From an uncultured Clostridia bacterium (lineage in GTDB: Bacteria > Bacillota > Clostridia > RGIG6154), in contig CAKSHV010000059.1 of assembly GCA_934457515.1 (NCBI GenBank), positions 1-7,886 on the forward strand: 7,886 nucleotides of DNA, written 5' to 3'. Shown piece by piece: positions 1 through 5,787 of the stretch; the first letter of the stretch is position 1, and each line of letters starts with the position of its first letter. The translations under genes were made by a program, and so were the position numbers. The notes beneath the pieces are model-generated. The model did no database searches, was not told where the DNA came from, and saw only the letters and a program-made list of their open reading frames with translations.

Positions 1-155
1 GTGTACAGTTTACTGCCGCCTGTCGGATATGTAATCTTTGCGTATCCGACCGAATAATCATTGCCTGCGGCAGCCATTACAGGAACTAAAGACAAAATCA
101 TTCCAATAACCAAAATCATTGCAAGGATTCTGCTTCTGTTTGTAATAGACATCAT
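1..155 (-). CDS. 5' end of a secreted protein gene (partial)
   Basis: This is the first 51 codons of a gene that continues past the left edge. The translation opens with a Sec-type signal peptide: a basic N-terminus (MMSITNRSR), a hydrophobic core (ILAMILVIGMILSLVPVM), then an AAAG stretch where signal peptidase I would probably cut, followed by NDYSVGYAKITYPTGGSKLY. The product is therefore probably exported and either released or attached to the cell surface. The start is set by AAGGAG at 165-170, nine bases before the ATG at 155; a second ATG follows immediately and would give a product one residue shorter. The mature part visible is too short to assign a family. It is divergent from the CrtO-like gene. 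Exported nature is fairly certain; function is unknown. Confidence 0.75.
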   Translation of the reverse strand, partial: MMSITNRSRILAMILVIGMILSLVPVMAAAGNDYSVGYAKITYPTGGSKLY

Positions 156-199
156 TTAAATCCACTCCTTAAAAATATATATTTCTAATTTTTAACCGC

Positions 200-228
200 T
201 TGACAGACCGTAACTGTCTGATTATACT
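200..228 (+). promoter_or_regulatory. Sigma-A type promoter for the CrtO-like gene
   Basis: TTGACA at 200-205 and TATACT at 223-228 are separated by 17 bases, a near-consensus housekeeping promoter. The expected start near 235 would give a leader of about 150 bases for the gene at 386. A second candidate lies closer: TTGACA at 309-314 with TAACAT at 333-338 (18-base spacer); a perfect TATAAT at 338-343 is also there but 23 bases away, too far for the same -35. The upstream promoter is the better match. Confidence 0.55.
202..220. repeat. Small inverted repeat inside overlapping promoters
   Basis: GACAG at 202-206 pairs with CTGTC at 214-218, and the overlapping frame CAGAC at 204-208 pairs with GTCTG at 216-220, each with a 7-base centre. 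The repeat covers the -35 box and spacer of the plus-strand promoter and lies in the early leader of the minus-strand transcript. It could be a repressor operator or a short leader hairpin. Arms of five bases can occur by chance. Confidence 0.3.
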
Positions 229-232
229 AACC

Positions 233-241
233 ATTATACCA
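233..241 (-). promoter_or_regulatory. Extended -10 promoter for the secreted protein gene
   Basis: Read on the minus strand, this is TGGTATAAT, a perfect extended -10 (TGn plus TATAAT). No good -35 box lies upstream, which extended -10 promoters can tolerate. The expected transcription start is near 226, giving a leader of about 70 bases before the ATG at 155. The element sits five bases from the -10 box of the opposing plus-strand promoter, so the two probably cannot be occupied together. Confidence 0.55.
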
Positions 242-385
242 CATATTTTTAAAAAATACATGTGTTTATATTGGATTTTTTTTGTTTAAAAATAAAAAAT
301 CTAACATATTGACAAACCCACCTGTTTTATTGTAACATATAATAAAGCAAAAGTAAAGATAAAATTTTAAAAAAACGGTGAGAAT

Positions 386-889
386 ATGGAAAACTTTATT
401 TCGCGCTTATTATTCAGCGCCATGTGCATTGCAATCGCGGGACTTGTCGCAGGACTTTTGTTCGCGTTAATTCCAAAAGAGTTCTTTTTAAAGAATGAAC
501 GCTTTTTTGTTCCCTTTAAATTTGAGGACGGCGGACGGCTGTACAGCCGCGTCTTTAAAATAAACACATGGAAGGACAAGCTGCCCCAATTCAGCGAACT
601 GACCAAAATCGGATTCGACAAAACGGCACTTACCAATTTATCTGCCAATTATCTTGAATTATTTAAAATTGAAACCATGCGGGCGGAGTTTACGCATGTC
701 TTCCTTATAATAACATCACCTCTGTATGCGTTTTTTGGTACACGGATCATTGTTCCGCTGACCGTGATCGGCAGTATGATCGGAAATATTCCGTTTCTTA
801 TGATTCAGCGCTACAACCGCGCGCGGATTGAAAAACTGATGAAGCACCTGTCCCGCACCGCGCCGAACAGCGAAACATCGCCCACATAA
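386..889 (+). CDS. CrtO-like membrane protein (glycosyl-diaponeurosporenoate acyltransferase family)
   Basis: This encodes a 167-residue membrane protein. From memory it resembles Staphylococcus aureus CrtO, the last enzyme of staphyloxanthin synthesis, which transfers a fatty acyl group to glucosyl-diaponeurosporenoate. Shared features are the length (CrtO is about 165), W62-K-x-K, the block E96-T-x-R-A-E101-x-x-H104, N134-x-P136, and the C-terminal QRYNRxR at 141-147. The charged E/R/H residues in the central block are candidates for catalysis. A hydrophobic segment spans about 8-29, and further hydrophobic stretches about 103-117 and 121-140. No carotenoid genes (crtM, crtN, crtP, crtQ) are nearby, so the substrate is probably something else, perhaps another glycolipid; this is inference. 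The ATG at 386 follows GGTGAG. A terminator begins 11 bases after the stop, so it is a one-gene unit. Confidence 0.65.
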   Translation: MENFISRLLFSAMCIAIAGLVAGLLFALIPKEFFLKNERFFVPFKFEDGGRLYSRVFKINTWKDKLPQFSELTKIGFDKTALTNLSANYLELFKIETMRAEFTHVFLIITSPLYAFFGTRIIVPLTVIGSMIGNIPFLMIQRYNRARIEKLMKHLSRTAPNSETSPT

Positions 890-900
890 GCGCAATTGTC

Positions 901-926
901 AAAAGCCTGTTTTAACAGGCTTTTTT
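901..926 (+). terminator. Intrinsic terminator after the CrtO-like gene
   Basis: AAAAGCCTGT (901-910) pairs perfectly with ACAGGCTTTT (915-924) around a four-base loop. The run TTTTTT at 921-926 supplies the U tract, partly shared with the stem. Confidence 0.88.
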
Positions 927-1033
927 ATTTGTGCTAAAAATGATTTTTTTAGTGAGAAAATAAAAGATAATTAAAGATTTAACGAGATTTAAAGAGAATA
1001 ATCAAAAATTTATAAAAATTTTCAAAAAAGTGC

Positions 1034-1062
1034 TTGACAAAACGGCTCGGCTGTTGTACAAT
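1034..1062 (+). promoter_or_regulatory. Promoter of the rplM-rpsI operon
   Basis: TTGACA at 1034-1039 and TACAAT at 1057-1062 are exactly 17 bases apart. The roughly 80 bases upstream are extremely A/T-rich with several A and T tracts, consistent with an UP element that boosts ribosomal-protein promoters. The expected start near 1069 leaves only about 40 bases before the rplM ATG, mostly A-rich with no obvious structure, so no autoregulatory L13 leader is visible. Confidence 0.85.
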
Positions 1063-1108
1063 ATTCAAGTGTTGAAGATAAAAAAGAAAAACAAGGAGGT
1101 AATTTTCT

Positions 1109-1546
1109 ATGCGTACTTATATGGCTAAGGCTACTGAACTGAACAGAAAATGGTACATCATAGATGCGGAAGGCAAACCCCTCGGACGTGTTGCAGCGCA
1201 GGCTGCCGCAATTTTGAGAGGCAAGCACCTTCCCACATTCACACCGCACGCGGACTGCGGCGACCATGTTATTGTCGTTAATGCGGCAAAAGCAATTTTG
1301 ACAGGCAACAAGTCTGCACAGAAGGTTTACTATCGTCACACCGGCTGGATCGGCGGACTGAAAGAAACCAGCTACAAAGAAATGATGGAAAAATTCCCCA
1401 CAAGAGCAATGACCATGGCAATCAAAGGCATGCTTCCCGCAACCACTTTAGGTGCAAACGCACTGAAGAGATTAAGAGTTTATGCAGGCAGCGAGCATGA
1501 AAACCAGGCACAGAAGCCCGAATTGTGGACAAGAGAGATTAAATAA
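1109..1546 (+). CDS. rplM: 50S ribosomal protein L13
   Basis: L13 is a large-subunit protein that binds 23S rRNA early in assembly. The 145-residue product matches the family along its whole length (usual length 142-150). Visible blocks are the N-terminal [38 protein letters not shown], the [16 protein letters not shown] segment, and the C-terminal KGMLP...[14 protein letters not shown]. The start is fixed by AAGGAGGT at 1093-1100, eight bases before the ATG. An internal ATG four codons later would cut into the conserved N-terminus. The next gene, rpsI, starts 14 bases after the stop, the usual bacterial L13-S9 pair. Nothing is odd about it. Confidence 0.98.
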   Translation: MRTYMAKATELNRKWYIIDAEGKPLGRVAAQAAAILRGKHLPTFTPHADCGDHVIVVNAAKAILTGNKSAQKVYYRHTGWIGGLKETSYKEMMEKFPTRAMTMAIKGMLPATTLGANALKRLRVYAGSEHENQAQKPELWTREIK

Positions 1547-1560
1547 GGAGGTAATAGCAA

Positions 1561-1956
1561 ATGGCTAACGAAAAGGGACTTTACGGTACCGGAAGAAGAA
1601 AAAAGTCTGTTGCCAGAGTAAGACTGTTACCCGGCAAAGGCACAATTACAATCAACAAAAAATCCATTGACGAATATTTCGGTTTGGAAACATTAAAAAC
1701 AATCGTTAAGCAGCCTTTGGTTGCAACCAACACTCTTTCTAAGTTTGATGTTGTTGTAACCGTTACAGGCGGCGGTTTCACCGGTCAGGCGGGCGCTATC
1801 CGTCACGGTGTTGCACGTGCTCTGCTCGGCGCTGATGAGTCTTTCAGAGCAATCTTAAAGGCAGAAGGTTTCTTAACCAGAGACCCGAGAATGAAGGAAA
1901 GAAAGAAGTACGGCTTGAAAGCAGCTCGTCGTGCACCTCAGTTCTCCAAACGTTAA
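1561..1956 (+). CDS. rpsI: 30S ribosomal protein S9
   Basis: S9 is a small-subunit head protein whose C-terminal tail reaches the P-site tRNA. The 131-residue product is of normal length. It shows [15 protein letters not shown] near the N-terminus, the glycine-rich [21 protein letters not shown] block, and the conserved basic tail RRAPQFSKR, ending in the expected Lys-Arg. AAGGAGGT at 1545-1552 overlaps the rplM stop codon and sits eight bases before the ATG, indicating tight co-translation. The operon ends here at a terminator. Confidence 0.98.
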   Translation: MANEKGLYGTGRRKKSVARVRLLPGKGTITINKKSIDEYFGLETLKTIVKQPLVATNTLSKFDVVVTVTGGGFTGQAGAIRHGVARALLGADESFRAILKAEGFLTRDPRMKERKKYGLKAARRAPQFSKR

Positions 1957-1974
1957 TCGAATACCGATTATTTC

Positions 1975-2003
1975 AAAAGGCTTGCCGAACGGCAAGCCTT
2001 TTT
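1975..2003 (+). terminator. Intrinsic terminator of rplM-rpsI
   Basis: AAAAGGCTTGCC (1975-1986) pairs perfectly with GGCAAGCCTTTT (1991-2002) around a GAAC loop, with a T run at 1999-2003 and further T-rich sequence. On the opposite strand the stem is followed by TTTTG, so it may also act as a back-up for the convergent ilv operon. Confidence 0.9.
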
Positions 2004-2011
2004 ATTTGCAT

Positions 2012-2037
2012 AAAAACGCGCACACACCCGTGTGCGC
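2012..2037 (-). terminator. Intrinsic terminator of the ilvB-ilvA-ridA operon
   Basis: Read on the minus strand, GCGCACAC (2037-2030) and GTGTGCGC (2025-2018) form an eight-pair GC-rich stem with a GGGT loop. It is followed by one G and a run of five T at 2016-2012. It lies 20 bases beyond the ridA stop and back to back with the rpsI terminator, so the convergent operons are insulated from each other. Confidence 0.85.
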
Positions 2038-2056
2038 TATCTTTATAAACTCGCTA

Positions 2057-2434
2057 TTACGCTAAAGCAACAACTTCCACTTCAACCAGTGCGCCTTTCG
2101 GAAGTGAAGCAACCGCAACGCAGCTCCGCGCAGGCTTATTCGTAAAATATTCGCCGTAAATTTCGTTAAATGCGGCAAAATCGTTCATATCTGCCAAAAA
2201 GCAAACTGTTTTAACTGCCTGTTCGGGCGAAGAACCCGCAGCCGTTAAGACTGCTTTTAGGTTTTCCATAACTTGTTTTGTCTGTTCTTTAATGTCTTTT
2301 CCGTCGATTTCGCCTGTTTTCGGATTGATTCCGATTTGACCGGAAGTGTAAACAAATTCCCCCGCTTTTATCGCCTGTGAATACGGGCCAATTGCCTCGG
2401 GTGCATTACTTGTGTGTACTTTTTCTGTTTTCAT
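2057..2434 (-). CDS. ridA: RidA family enamine/imine deaminase
   Basis: RidA (YjgF/YER057c/UK114 family) is a trimeric cytosolic enzyme that hydrolyses reactive enamine/imine intermediates such as 2-aminoacrylate and 2-aminocrotonate. These are released by PLP dehydratases, notably IlvA. The product carries the signature parts: IGPYSQA near the N-terminus, FVYTSGQIG, and the C-terminal [22 protein letters not shown] with the Arg that binds the substrate carboxylate and the active-site Glu. I start it at the ATG at 2434 (125 residues, close to the usual 124-128). GGCGG at 2443-2447 is eight bases before it. An in-frame TTG at 2440 would add two residues but lies only two bases from that site. 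It follows ilvA by 23 bases, so the enzyme and its damage-control partner are co-transcribed. Confidence 0.95.
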   Translation of the reverse strand: MKTEKVHTSNAPEAIGPYSQAIKAGEFVYTSGQIGINPKTGEIDGKDIKEQTKQVMENLKAVLTAAGSSPEQAVKTVCFLADMNDFAAFNEIYGEYFTNKPARSCVAVASLPKGALVEVEVVALA

Positions 2435-2457
2435 ATTCAAAACCGCCTTTCTGCTTA

Positions 2458-3651
2458 TTACTGAACCATTTTAAATCCAAAATCAGTCAATGCCTTTTCA
2501 ATTTCTTTTATATGTTCAAAATTCTTTGTTTCCAAAACAAGACGCAAATAGCAGCCGTTTACCTCCGAGCCCTCGTTTGCGCGCTCGTGATGAACCGATA
2601 TAACGTTGCCGCCGAGGGTTGCAATAATTCTCGAAACATTCATCAGCTGTCCCGGCTTGTCGGTAAGCTCTAATTTCAGCGAGCAGGTTCTGCCGGACAT
2701 TAAGAGTCCGCGCTTAATCACGCGCGACAGGATGGTAACATCGATATTACCGCCAGAAACCACGCAAACCGTCTTTTTGCCCTTAATCGGTACTTTGTTA
2801 AACATTGCGGCTGCAACCGACGCAGCACCCGCGCCCTCGGCAATCAGTTTTTGCTGTTCCATAAGGCCTAAAATTGCCGCGGAAATTTCATCGTCCGTAA
2901 CGGTAACCACTTCGTCAACATATTTCGAGCACAAATCAAATGTGTTTTCTCCCGGCTCTTTTACGGCAATGCCGTCCGCAATGGTGGAAACGGATTTTAA
3001 CTGTGTGATTTTCTTATTTTTTAAAGACGTTGCCATGCTCGGCGCACCCGCCGCCTGCACGCCATACACCTTAACTTTCGGATTCAATGCCTTGATTGCA
3101 AACGCAACACCGCTGATTAAACCGCCGCCGCCGATCGGCACAATAACCGCTTCCGCCTCGGGCAGCTGATTTAAAATTTCAAGACCGATTGTGCCCTGAC
3201 CTGCAATAACCGCCTCGTCATCAAAGGGATGAATAAACGTATATCCTTTTTCTTCTTTCAATTGCAGTGCTTTTGCATACGCGTCGTCATACACGCCCTC
3301 AACCAAACAAACGTCTGCGCCAAAGCTTTTGGTTGCCTCGACTTTGGAAATCGGCGCGCCGTCCGGCAGACAAATCAGGGATTTGATTCCGCTTTTAGAG
3401 GCTGCCAATGCCACGCCCTGTGCATGATTGCCCGCAGAGCAAGCAATAACGCCGCGTGCCTTTTCCTCTTCGCTCAGCTGCGATATTTTATAATACGCAC
3501 CGCGCACCTTGAACGAACCTGTAATCTGCAGATTCTCGGGCTTTAAGTAAATTTCCGATTCGGGATTGATTTTCGGTGCATGAATCAGCTCCGTATCCCG
3601 AACTACATCTTTTAGCACATAGCTTGCATGATAGATTTTGTCAAGTGTCAT
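2458..3651 (-). CDS. ilvA: Threonine dehydratase (threonine ammonia-lyase) with one ACT domain
   Basis: This PLP enzyme converts threonine to 2-oxobutanoate and ammonia, the first committed step of isoleucine synthesis. In the 397-residue product the PLP-binding lysine is K48 in GSFKVRGA. The substrate loop SAGNHAQG is at 72-79, the glycine-rich phosphate-binding loop GGGGL at 174-178, and SGGN at 299-302. From about 322 to the end is an ACT domain ([17 protein letters not shown]), normally the site of amino-acid feedback. Length and the single C-terminal domain fit the medium form of the family, which includes both biosynthetic and catabolic enzymes. Its place after ilvB argues for biosynthesis. 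AAAGGA at 3661-3666 is nine bases before the ATG, and the ilvB stop is 21 bases upstream. Whether isoleucine inhibits it cannot be read from the sequence. Confidence 0.96.
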   Translation of the reverse strand: MTLDKIYHASYVLKDVVRDTELIHAPKINPESEIYLKPENLQITGSFKVRGAYYKISQLSEEEKARGVIACSAGNHAQGVALAASKSGIKSLICLPDGAPISKVEATKSFGADVCLVEGVYDDAYAKALQLKEEKGYTFIHPFDDEAVIAGQGTIGLEILNQLPEAEAVIVPIGGGGLISGVAFAIKALNPKVKVYGVQAAGAPSMATSLKNKKITQLKSVSTIADGIAVKEPGENTFDLCSKYVDEVVTVTDDEISAAILGLMEQQKLIAEGAGAASVAAAMFNKVPIKGKKTVCVVSGGNIDVTILSRVIKRGLLMSGRTCSLKLELTDKPGQLMNVSRIIATLGGNVISVHHERANEGSEVNGCYLRLVLETKNFEHIKEIEKALTDFGFKMVQ

Positions 3652-3672
3652 TTTATATCGTCCTTTCCTCTT

Positions 3673-5352
3673 TTAGTCTCCCAAATGCTGAACCAAGATG
3701 TTTTCCATGCTGCCGCCGGGCGGAATCATGGGAAGCACAAATTCATCTTTGTTAATGCGGCAGTCGATAATCGCCGAACCCTCGTGTGCAAACGCCTCAT
3801 GAATCGTAGGCTCAAGCTCGGAAAGCTCGTTTATAACATACCCTTTAATGCCGAATGCCTCGCCAAGCAGCATATAATCGGGCGTTCCGACCAAATCGGT
3901 GTTGCTGTAATGCTTATTGTAAAACATGGTCTGCCACTGGCGAACATTGCCCAAAACCGTGTTGTTCATGATAACAATAATCACAGGAATTTGGTAAGCC
4001 GCAAGGGTTGCAAGTTCGTTTAAATTCATGCCGAAGCTGCCGTCGCCGGTGAACAGAACCGCGCGCTTGCCCGTTCCAACCGACGCGCCGATTGCCGCGC
4101 CCATACCAAAGCCCATCGTGCCCAAGCCGCCGCTTGTTATGCAGGTTCTCGGCTTTTCAAAAGCGTAGTGCTGGGTTGTCCACAGCTGATGCTGTCCCAC
4201 ATCGGTTGCAACGGGCGTATCTGTCCCCGCCTCTTTGCGAACCGCCTCAATCAGTTTAAAGGGGGTAAGTTCACTCTTCCACGCAAGCTCTGAAACCTGT
4301 TTTTGCTCTTCGGCGCGAAGTTCATTCACTCGTTTTTCCCATTCTTCATGCCGCATTTCGGGCACTTTTTCAATCAAGCTTTGCAGTGCTTTTTTCACGT
4401 TGCCCACAATGCCGAGGGTAACCGAAATATTTTTGTTCACCTCTGCCACATCGGCGTCAAACTGAATGATTTTGGCATGGCGGGCATATTTGTTTTTATC
4501 TCCCGTTGACCTGTCGGAGAATCTGCCGCCCACAACTACCAATAAATCGCACTCATCAAGCGCTTTAGACGACTTGAATCTCCCGTGCATGCCCTGCATG
4601 CCGAGGAAACGCGGATGGCTGTCCGGCACAGCGGAAAGGCCCATCATGGAGCTTCCGATGTAAGCGTCCGTCTTTTCGGCAAGCGCCATAATTTCCTCGC
4701 CCGCGTTTGCGGCAATCACACCGCCGCCGCAGTAAATATAAGGGCGTTTGCACTTTGCAATCTCTTTTGCCGCCGCCGCAATTAATTTTTCGTCCGCCTC
4801 GGGCAGTTCGATAAACGGCGCTGTGTCCTGCTTTTTATAGTCGGTTTTTGCGGTTAAAACGTCTTTCGGAACATCAATCAAAACCGGGCCCGGTCTGCCG
4901 GATTTTGCAATGCTGAACGCCCCACGGATAACCTTTGCCAGCTTTGAAACGTCTGACACAAAATAGTTGTGCTTTGTAATTGGCATGGTAATGCCGGTGA
5001 TATTCACCTCTTGAAAACTGTCTTTTCCGATTAAACTCGTTGCAACGTTGCCGGTTATGGCAACCATGGGCACAGAATCAAGGTGTGCGGTTGCAATGCC
5101 GGTTACAAGGTTTGTCGCGCCGGGGCCGGAGGTTGCAATCACAACGCCGACCTTGCCCGTTGCACGGGCATAGCCGTCCGCCGCATGCGCCGCGCCCTGT
5201 TCGTGCGCCGTGCGAATGTTTTGAATTCGGTCGCGGTTTACATACAGCGCATCGAAAATATCCAAAACGGCGCCGCCGGGATAGCCGAACGTTTTCGTGC
5301 AGCCTTGTTCCAGTAAGGTTTCAACTATAATTTCTGCTCCTGATAATTTCAT
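3673..5352 (-). CDS. ilvB: Acetolactate synthase, large (catalytic) subunit
   Basis: This thiamine-diphosphate enzyme condenses two pyruvates to acetolactate (valine, leucine) or pyruvate with 2-oxobutanoate to acetohydroxybutanoate (isoleucine). IlvA downstream makes that 2-oxobutanoate. The 559-residue product is full length. The activating glutamate is E51 in HEQGAAHAADGYAR, the FQE motif is at 113-115, and the FAD-binding GGRFSDRSTG is at 275-284, which marks the biosynthetic FAD-type enzyme. The ThDP/Mg motif runs from GDG at 436-438 to NN at 463-464. The C-terminus has LPMIPPGGSM. AAAGGA at 5361-5366 is eight bases before the ATG. No gene for the regulatory small subunit (ilvN/ilvH) follows; it must be elsewhere or absent. 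Expression is probably controlled by the leader peptide and terminator just upstream. Confidence 0.97.
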   Translation of the reverse strand: MKLSGAEIIVETLLEQGCTKTFGYPGGAVLDIFDALYVNRDRIQNIRTAHEQGAAHAADGYARATGKVGVVIATSGPGATNLVTGIATAHLDSVPMVAITGNVATSLIGKDSFQEVNITGITMPITKHNYFVSDVSKLAKVIRGAFSIAKSGRPGPVLIDVPKDVLTAKTDYKKQDTAPFIELPEADEKLIAAAAKEIAKCKRPYIYCGGGVIAANAGEEIMALAEKTDAYIGSSMMGLSAVPDSHPRFLGMQGMHGRFKSSKALDECDLLVVVGGRFSDRSTGDKNKYARHAKIIQFDADVAEVNKNISVTLGIVGNVKKALQSLIEKVPEMRHEEWEKRVNELRAEEQKQVSELAWKSELTPFKLIEAVRKEAGTDTPVATDVGQHQLWTTQHYAFEKPRTCITSGGLGTMGFGMGAAIGASVGTGKRAVLFTGDGSFGMNLNELATLAAYQIPVIIVIMNNTVLGNVRQWQTMFYNKHYSNTDLVGTPDYMLLGEAFGIKGYVINELSELEPTIHEAFAHEGSAIIDCRINKDEFVLPMIPPGGSMENILVQHLGD

Positions 5353-5381
5353 ATGACCCTTCCTTTGCTATAGGTGTTTTC

Positions 5382-5419
5382 GTAACAAAAACGGCTTTGC
5401 CGAAAAGCAAAGCCGTTTT
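5382..5419 (-). terminator. Terminator in the ilvB leader (attenuator)
   Basis: Read on the minus strand, AAAACGGCTTTGC (5419-5407) pairs perfectly over 13 bases with GCAAAGCCGTTTT (5400-5388) around TTTTCG, followed by TTTTTG. It lies 12 bases past the leader-peptide stop and about 35 bases before the ilvB ATG. That leaves no room for a separate ilvB promoter, so transcription of ilvB must read through it. This makes it an attenuator rather than a plain gene end. Confidence 0.88.
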
Positions 5420-5430
5420 AAATTTCTTGT

Positions 5431-5661
5431 TTAATTTTCGGTATGCTTTTTCGGTATATGAAGATAAACGTCAATCATAATGACGCTAATGACAATAATG
5501 ACGTTTATTAGGCAAACCACGTTTAGGACAGAAAGCATAAAAATAAGCACTGCAAGCATTGCAGCGCCTAAAAATACACGATTTTTATTTGCACAGGAAA
5601 CAGAAGGTGCAGCAGTTGCAGCATCTTTAGCCCAAGCCATGTTCATTGCACATACACGCAT
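5431..5661 (-). CDS. ilv leader peptide rich in Leu, Ile and Val
   Basis: This is a 76-codon reading frame between the ilv promoter and the ilvB terminator. Residues 1-35 are ordinary (MRVCAMNMAWAKDAATAAPS...). Residues 36-69 hold 22 Leu, Ile or Val out of 34, including NVIIVISVIMIDVYLHI, followed by PKKHTEN and stop. GAGGG at 5668-5672 is six bases before the ATG. The pattern resembles the E. coli ilv leader peptides, where ribosomes stalling on scarce branched-chain aminoacyl-tRNAs prevent terminator formation. It is longer than classical leaders (about 30 residues). A start at M35 would give 42 residues, but its ribosome site is weak. The hydrophobic run could also be a membrane helix, so a small membrane protein is the alternative. 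That the frame is translated is inference from the SD and position. Confidence 0.7.
   Translation of the reverse strand: MRVCAMNMAWAKDAATAAPSVSCANKNRVFLGAAMLAVLIFMLSVLNVVCLINVIIVISVIMIDVYLHIPKKHTEN
5444..5454 (-). promoter_or_regulatory. Predicted antiterminator arm at the end of the leader frame
   Basis: The minus-strand segment CCGAAAAAGCA, encoding Pro-Lys-Lys-His at the end of the leader peptide, can pair with TGCTTTTCGG at 5409-5400, giving ten base pairs with one bulged A. That partner comprises the last three bases of the terminator's 5' arm, its loop and the first base of its 3' arm, so the two hairpins exclude each other. A second copy, CCGAAAA at 5441-5435, can make seven pairs with the same loop. 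A ribosome reaching the leader stop would cover both. One stalled on upstream Val/Leu/Ile codons would leave them free. Confidence 0.6.
5464..5508 (-). repeat. Inverted repeat and 9-base tandem repeats in the Val/Ile codon run
   Basis: Perfect 10-base arms (ATAAACGTCA at 5464-5473 and TGACGTTTAT at 5499-5508) flank a 25-base centre. Overlapping this, at 5476-5502, are three tandem 9-base units beginning GTCATTA on the coding strand, each encoding Val-Ile plus Ile, Ser or Met. The hairpin would sit exactly where a ribosome would stall, upstream of the predicted antiterminator. Confidence 0.6.
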
Positions 5662-5695
5662 ACCATTCCCTCGCTTTCGTCTTAAATCAACTTGA

Positions 5696-5724
5696 AGTAT
5701 ACCACATTTTTTGATATATGTCAA
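5696..5724 (-). promoter_or_regulatory. Promoter of the ilv leader and operon
   Basis: Read on the minus strand, TTGACA (5724-5719) and TATACT (5701-5696) are 17 bases apart. TGG precedes the -10 box, making it also an extended -10. The expected start is near 5690, about 28 bases before the leader-peptide ATG. No T-box motif (AGGGTGGNACCGCG) occurs between here and ilvB, and I see no convincing CodY box. Confidence 0.85.
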
Positions 5725-5752
5725 CCTTTTTTGGCTTAATTCGCGGAAAAAC

Positions 5753-5781
5753 TTGAAATTTTATTAAACTTGGTGTACAAT
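5753..5781 (+). promoter_or_regulatory. Promoter of the pseudouridine synthase gene
   Basis: TTGAAA at 5753-5758 and TACAAT at 5776-5781 are separated by 17 bases. The predicted start, about seven bases downstream, falls on or next to A5788 of the ATG, which implies an mRNA with no leader. It is divergent from the ilv promoter, with 28 bases between the two -35 boxes. Confidence 0.75.
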
Positions 5782-5787
5782 AGGCTT

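Noticed and set aside
246..300. Long A and T tracts as a possible terminator or origin element
   Set aside because: No stem with adequate GC content and no DnaA-box-like repeats; it is ordinary AT-rich promoter-region DNA.
367..648. Minus-strand 93-codon reading frame over the CrtO-like gene
   Set aside because: It is antisense to the better supported plus-strand gene and lacks a promoter or ribosome site; its translation is low-complexity Lys/Ser/Asn/Phe.
1063..1100. L13 leader autoregulatory RNA before rplM
   Set aside because: Only about 30 A-rich bases lie between the predicted start and the Shine-Dalgarno, with no stem-loop; too short for the known leader.
2435..2440. TTG start for ridA at 2440
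   Set aside because: The Shine-Dalgarno would be only two bases away; the ATG at 2434 has eight-base spacing and gives the usual length.
3628..4023. Plus-strand 131-codon reading frame inside ilvB
   Set aside because: It is antisense to strongly conserved ilvB sequence, has no ribosome site, and its translation is Cys/His/Asn-rich without family features; a shadow frame.
5353..5690. T-box riboswitch upstream of ilvB
   Set aside because: The conserved T-box motif (AGGGTGGNACCGCG) is not present on the minus strand; the leader is instead occupied by a reading frame.
5770..5787. Six-residue N-terminal extension of the pseudouridine synthase from TTG at 5770
   Set aside because: This stretch contains the -10 box of the gene's promoter, so it would not be transcribed from it, and there is no ribosome site.
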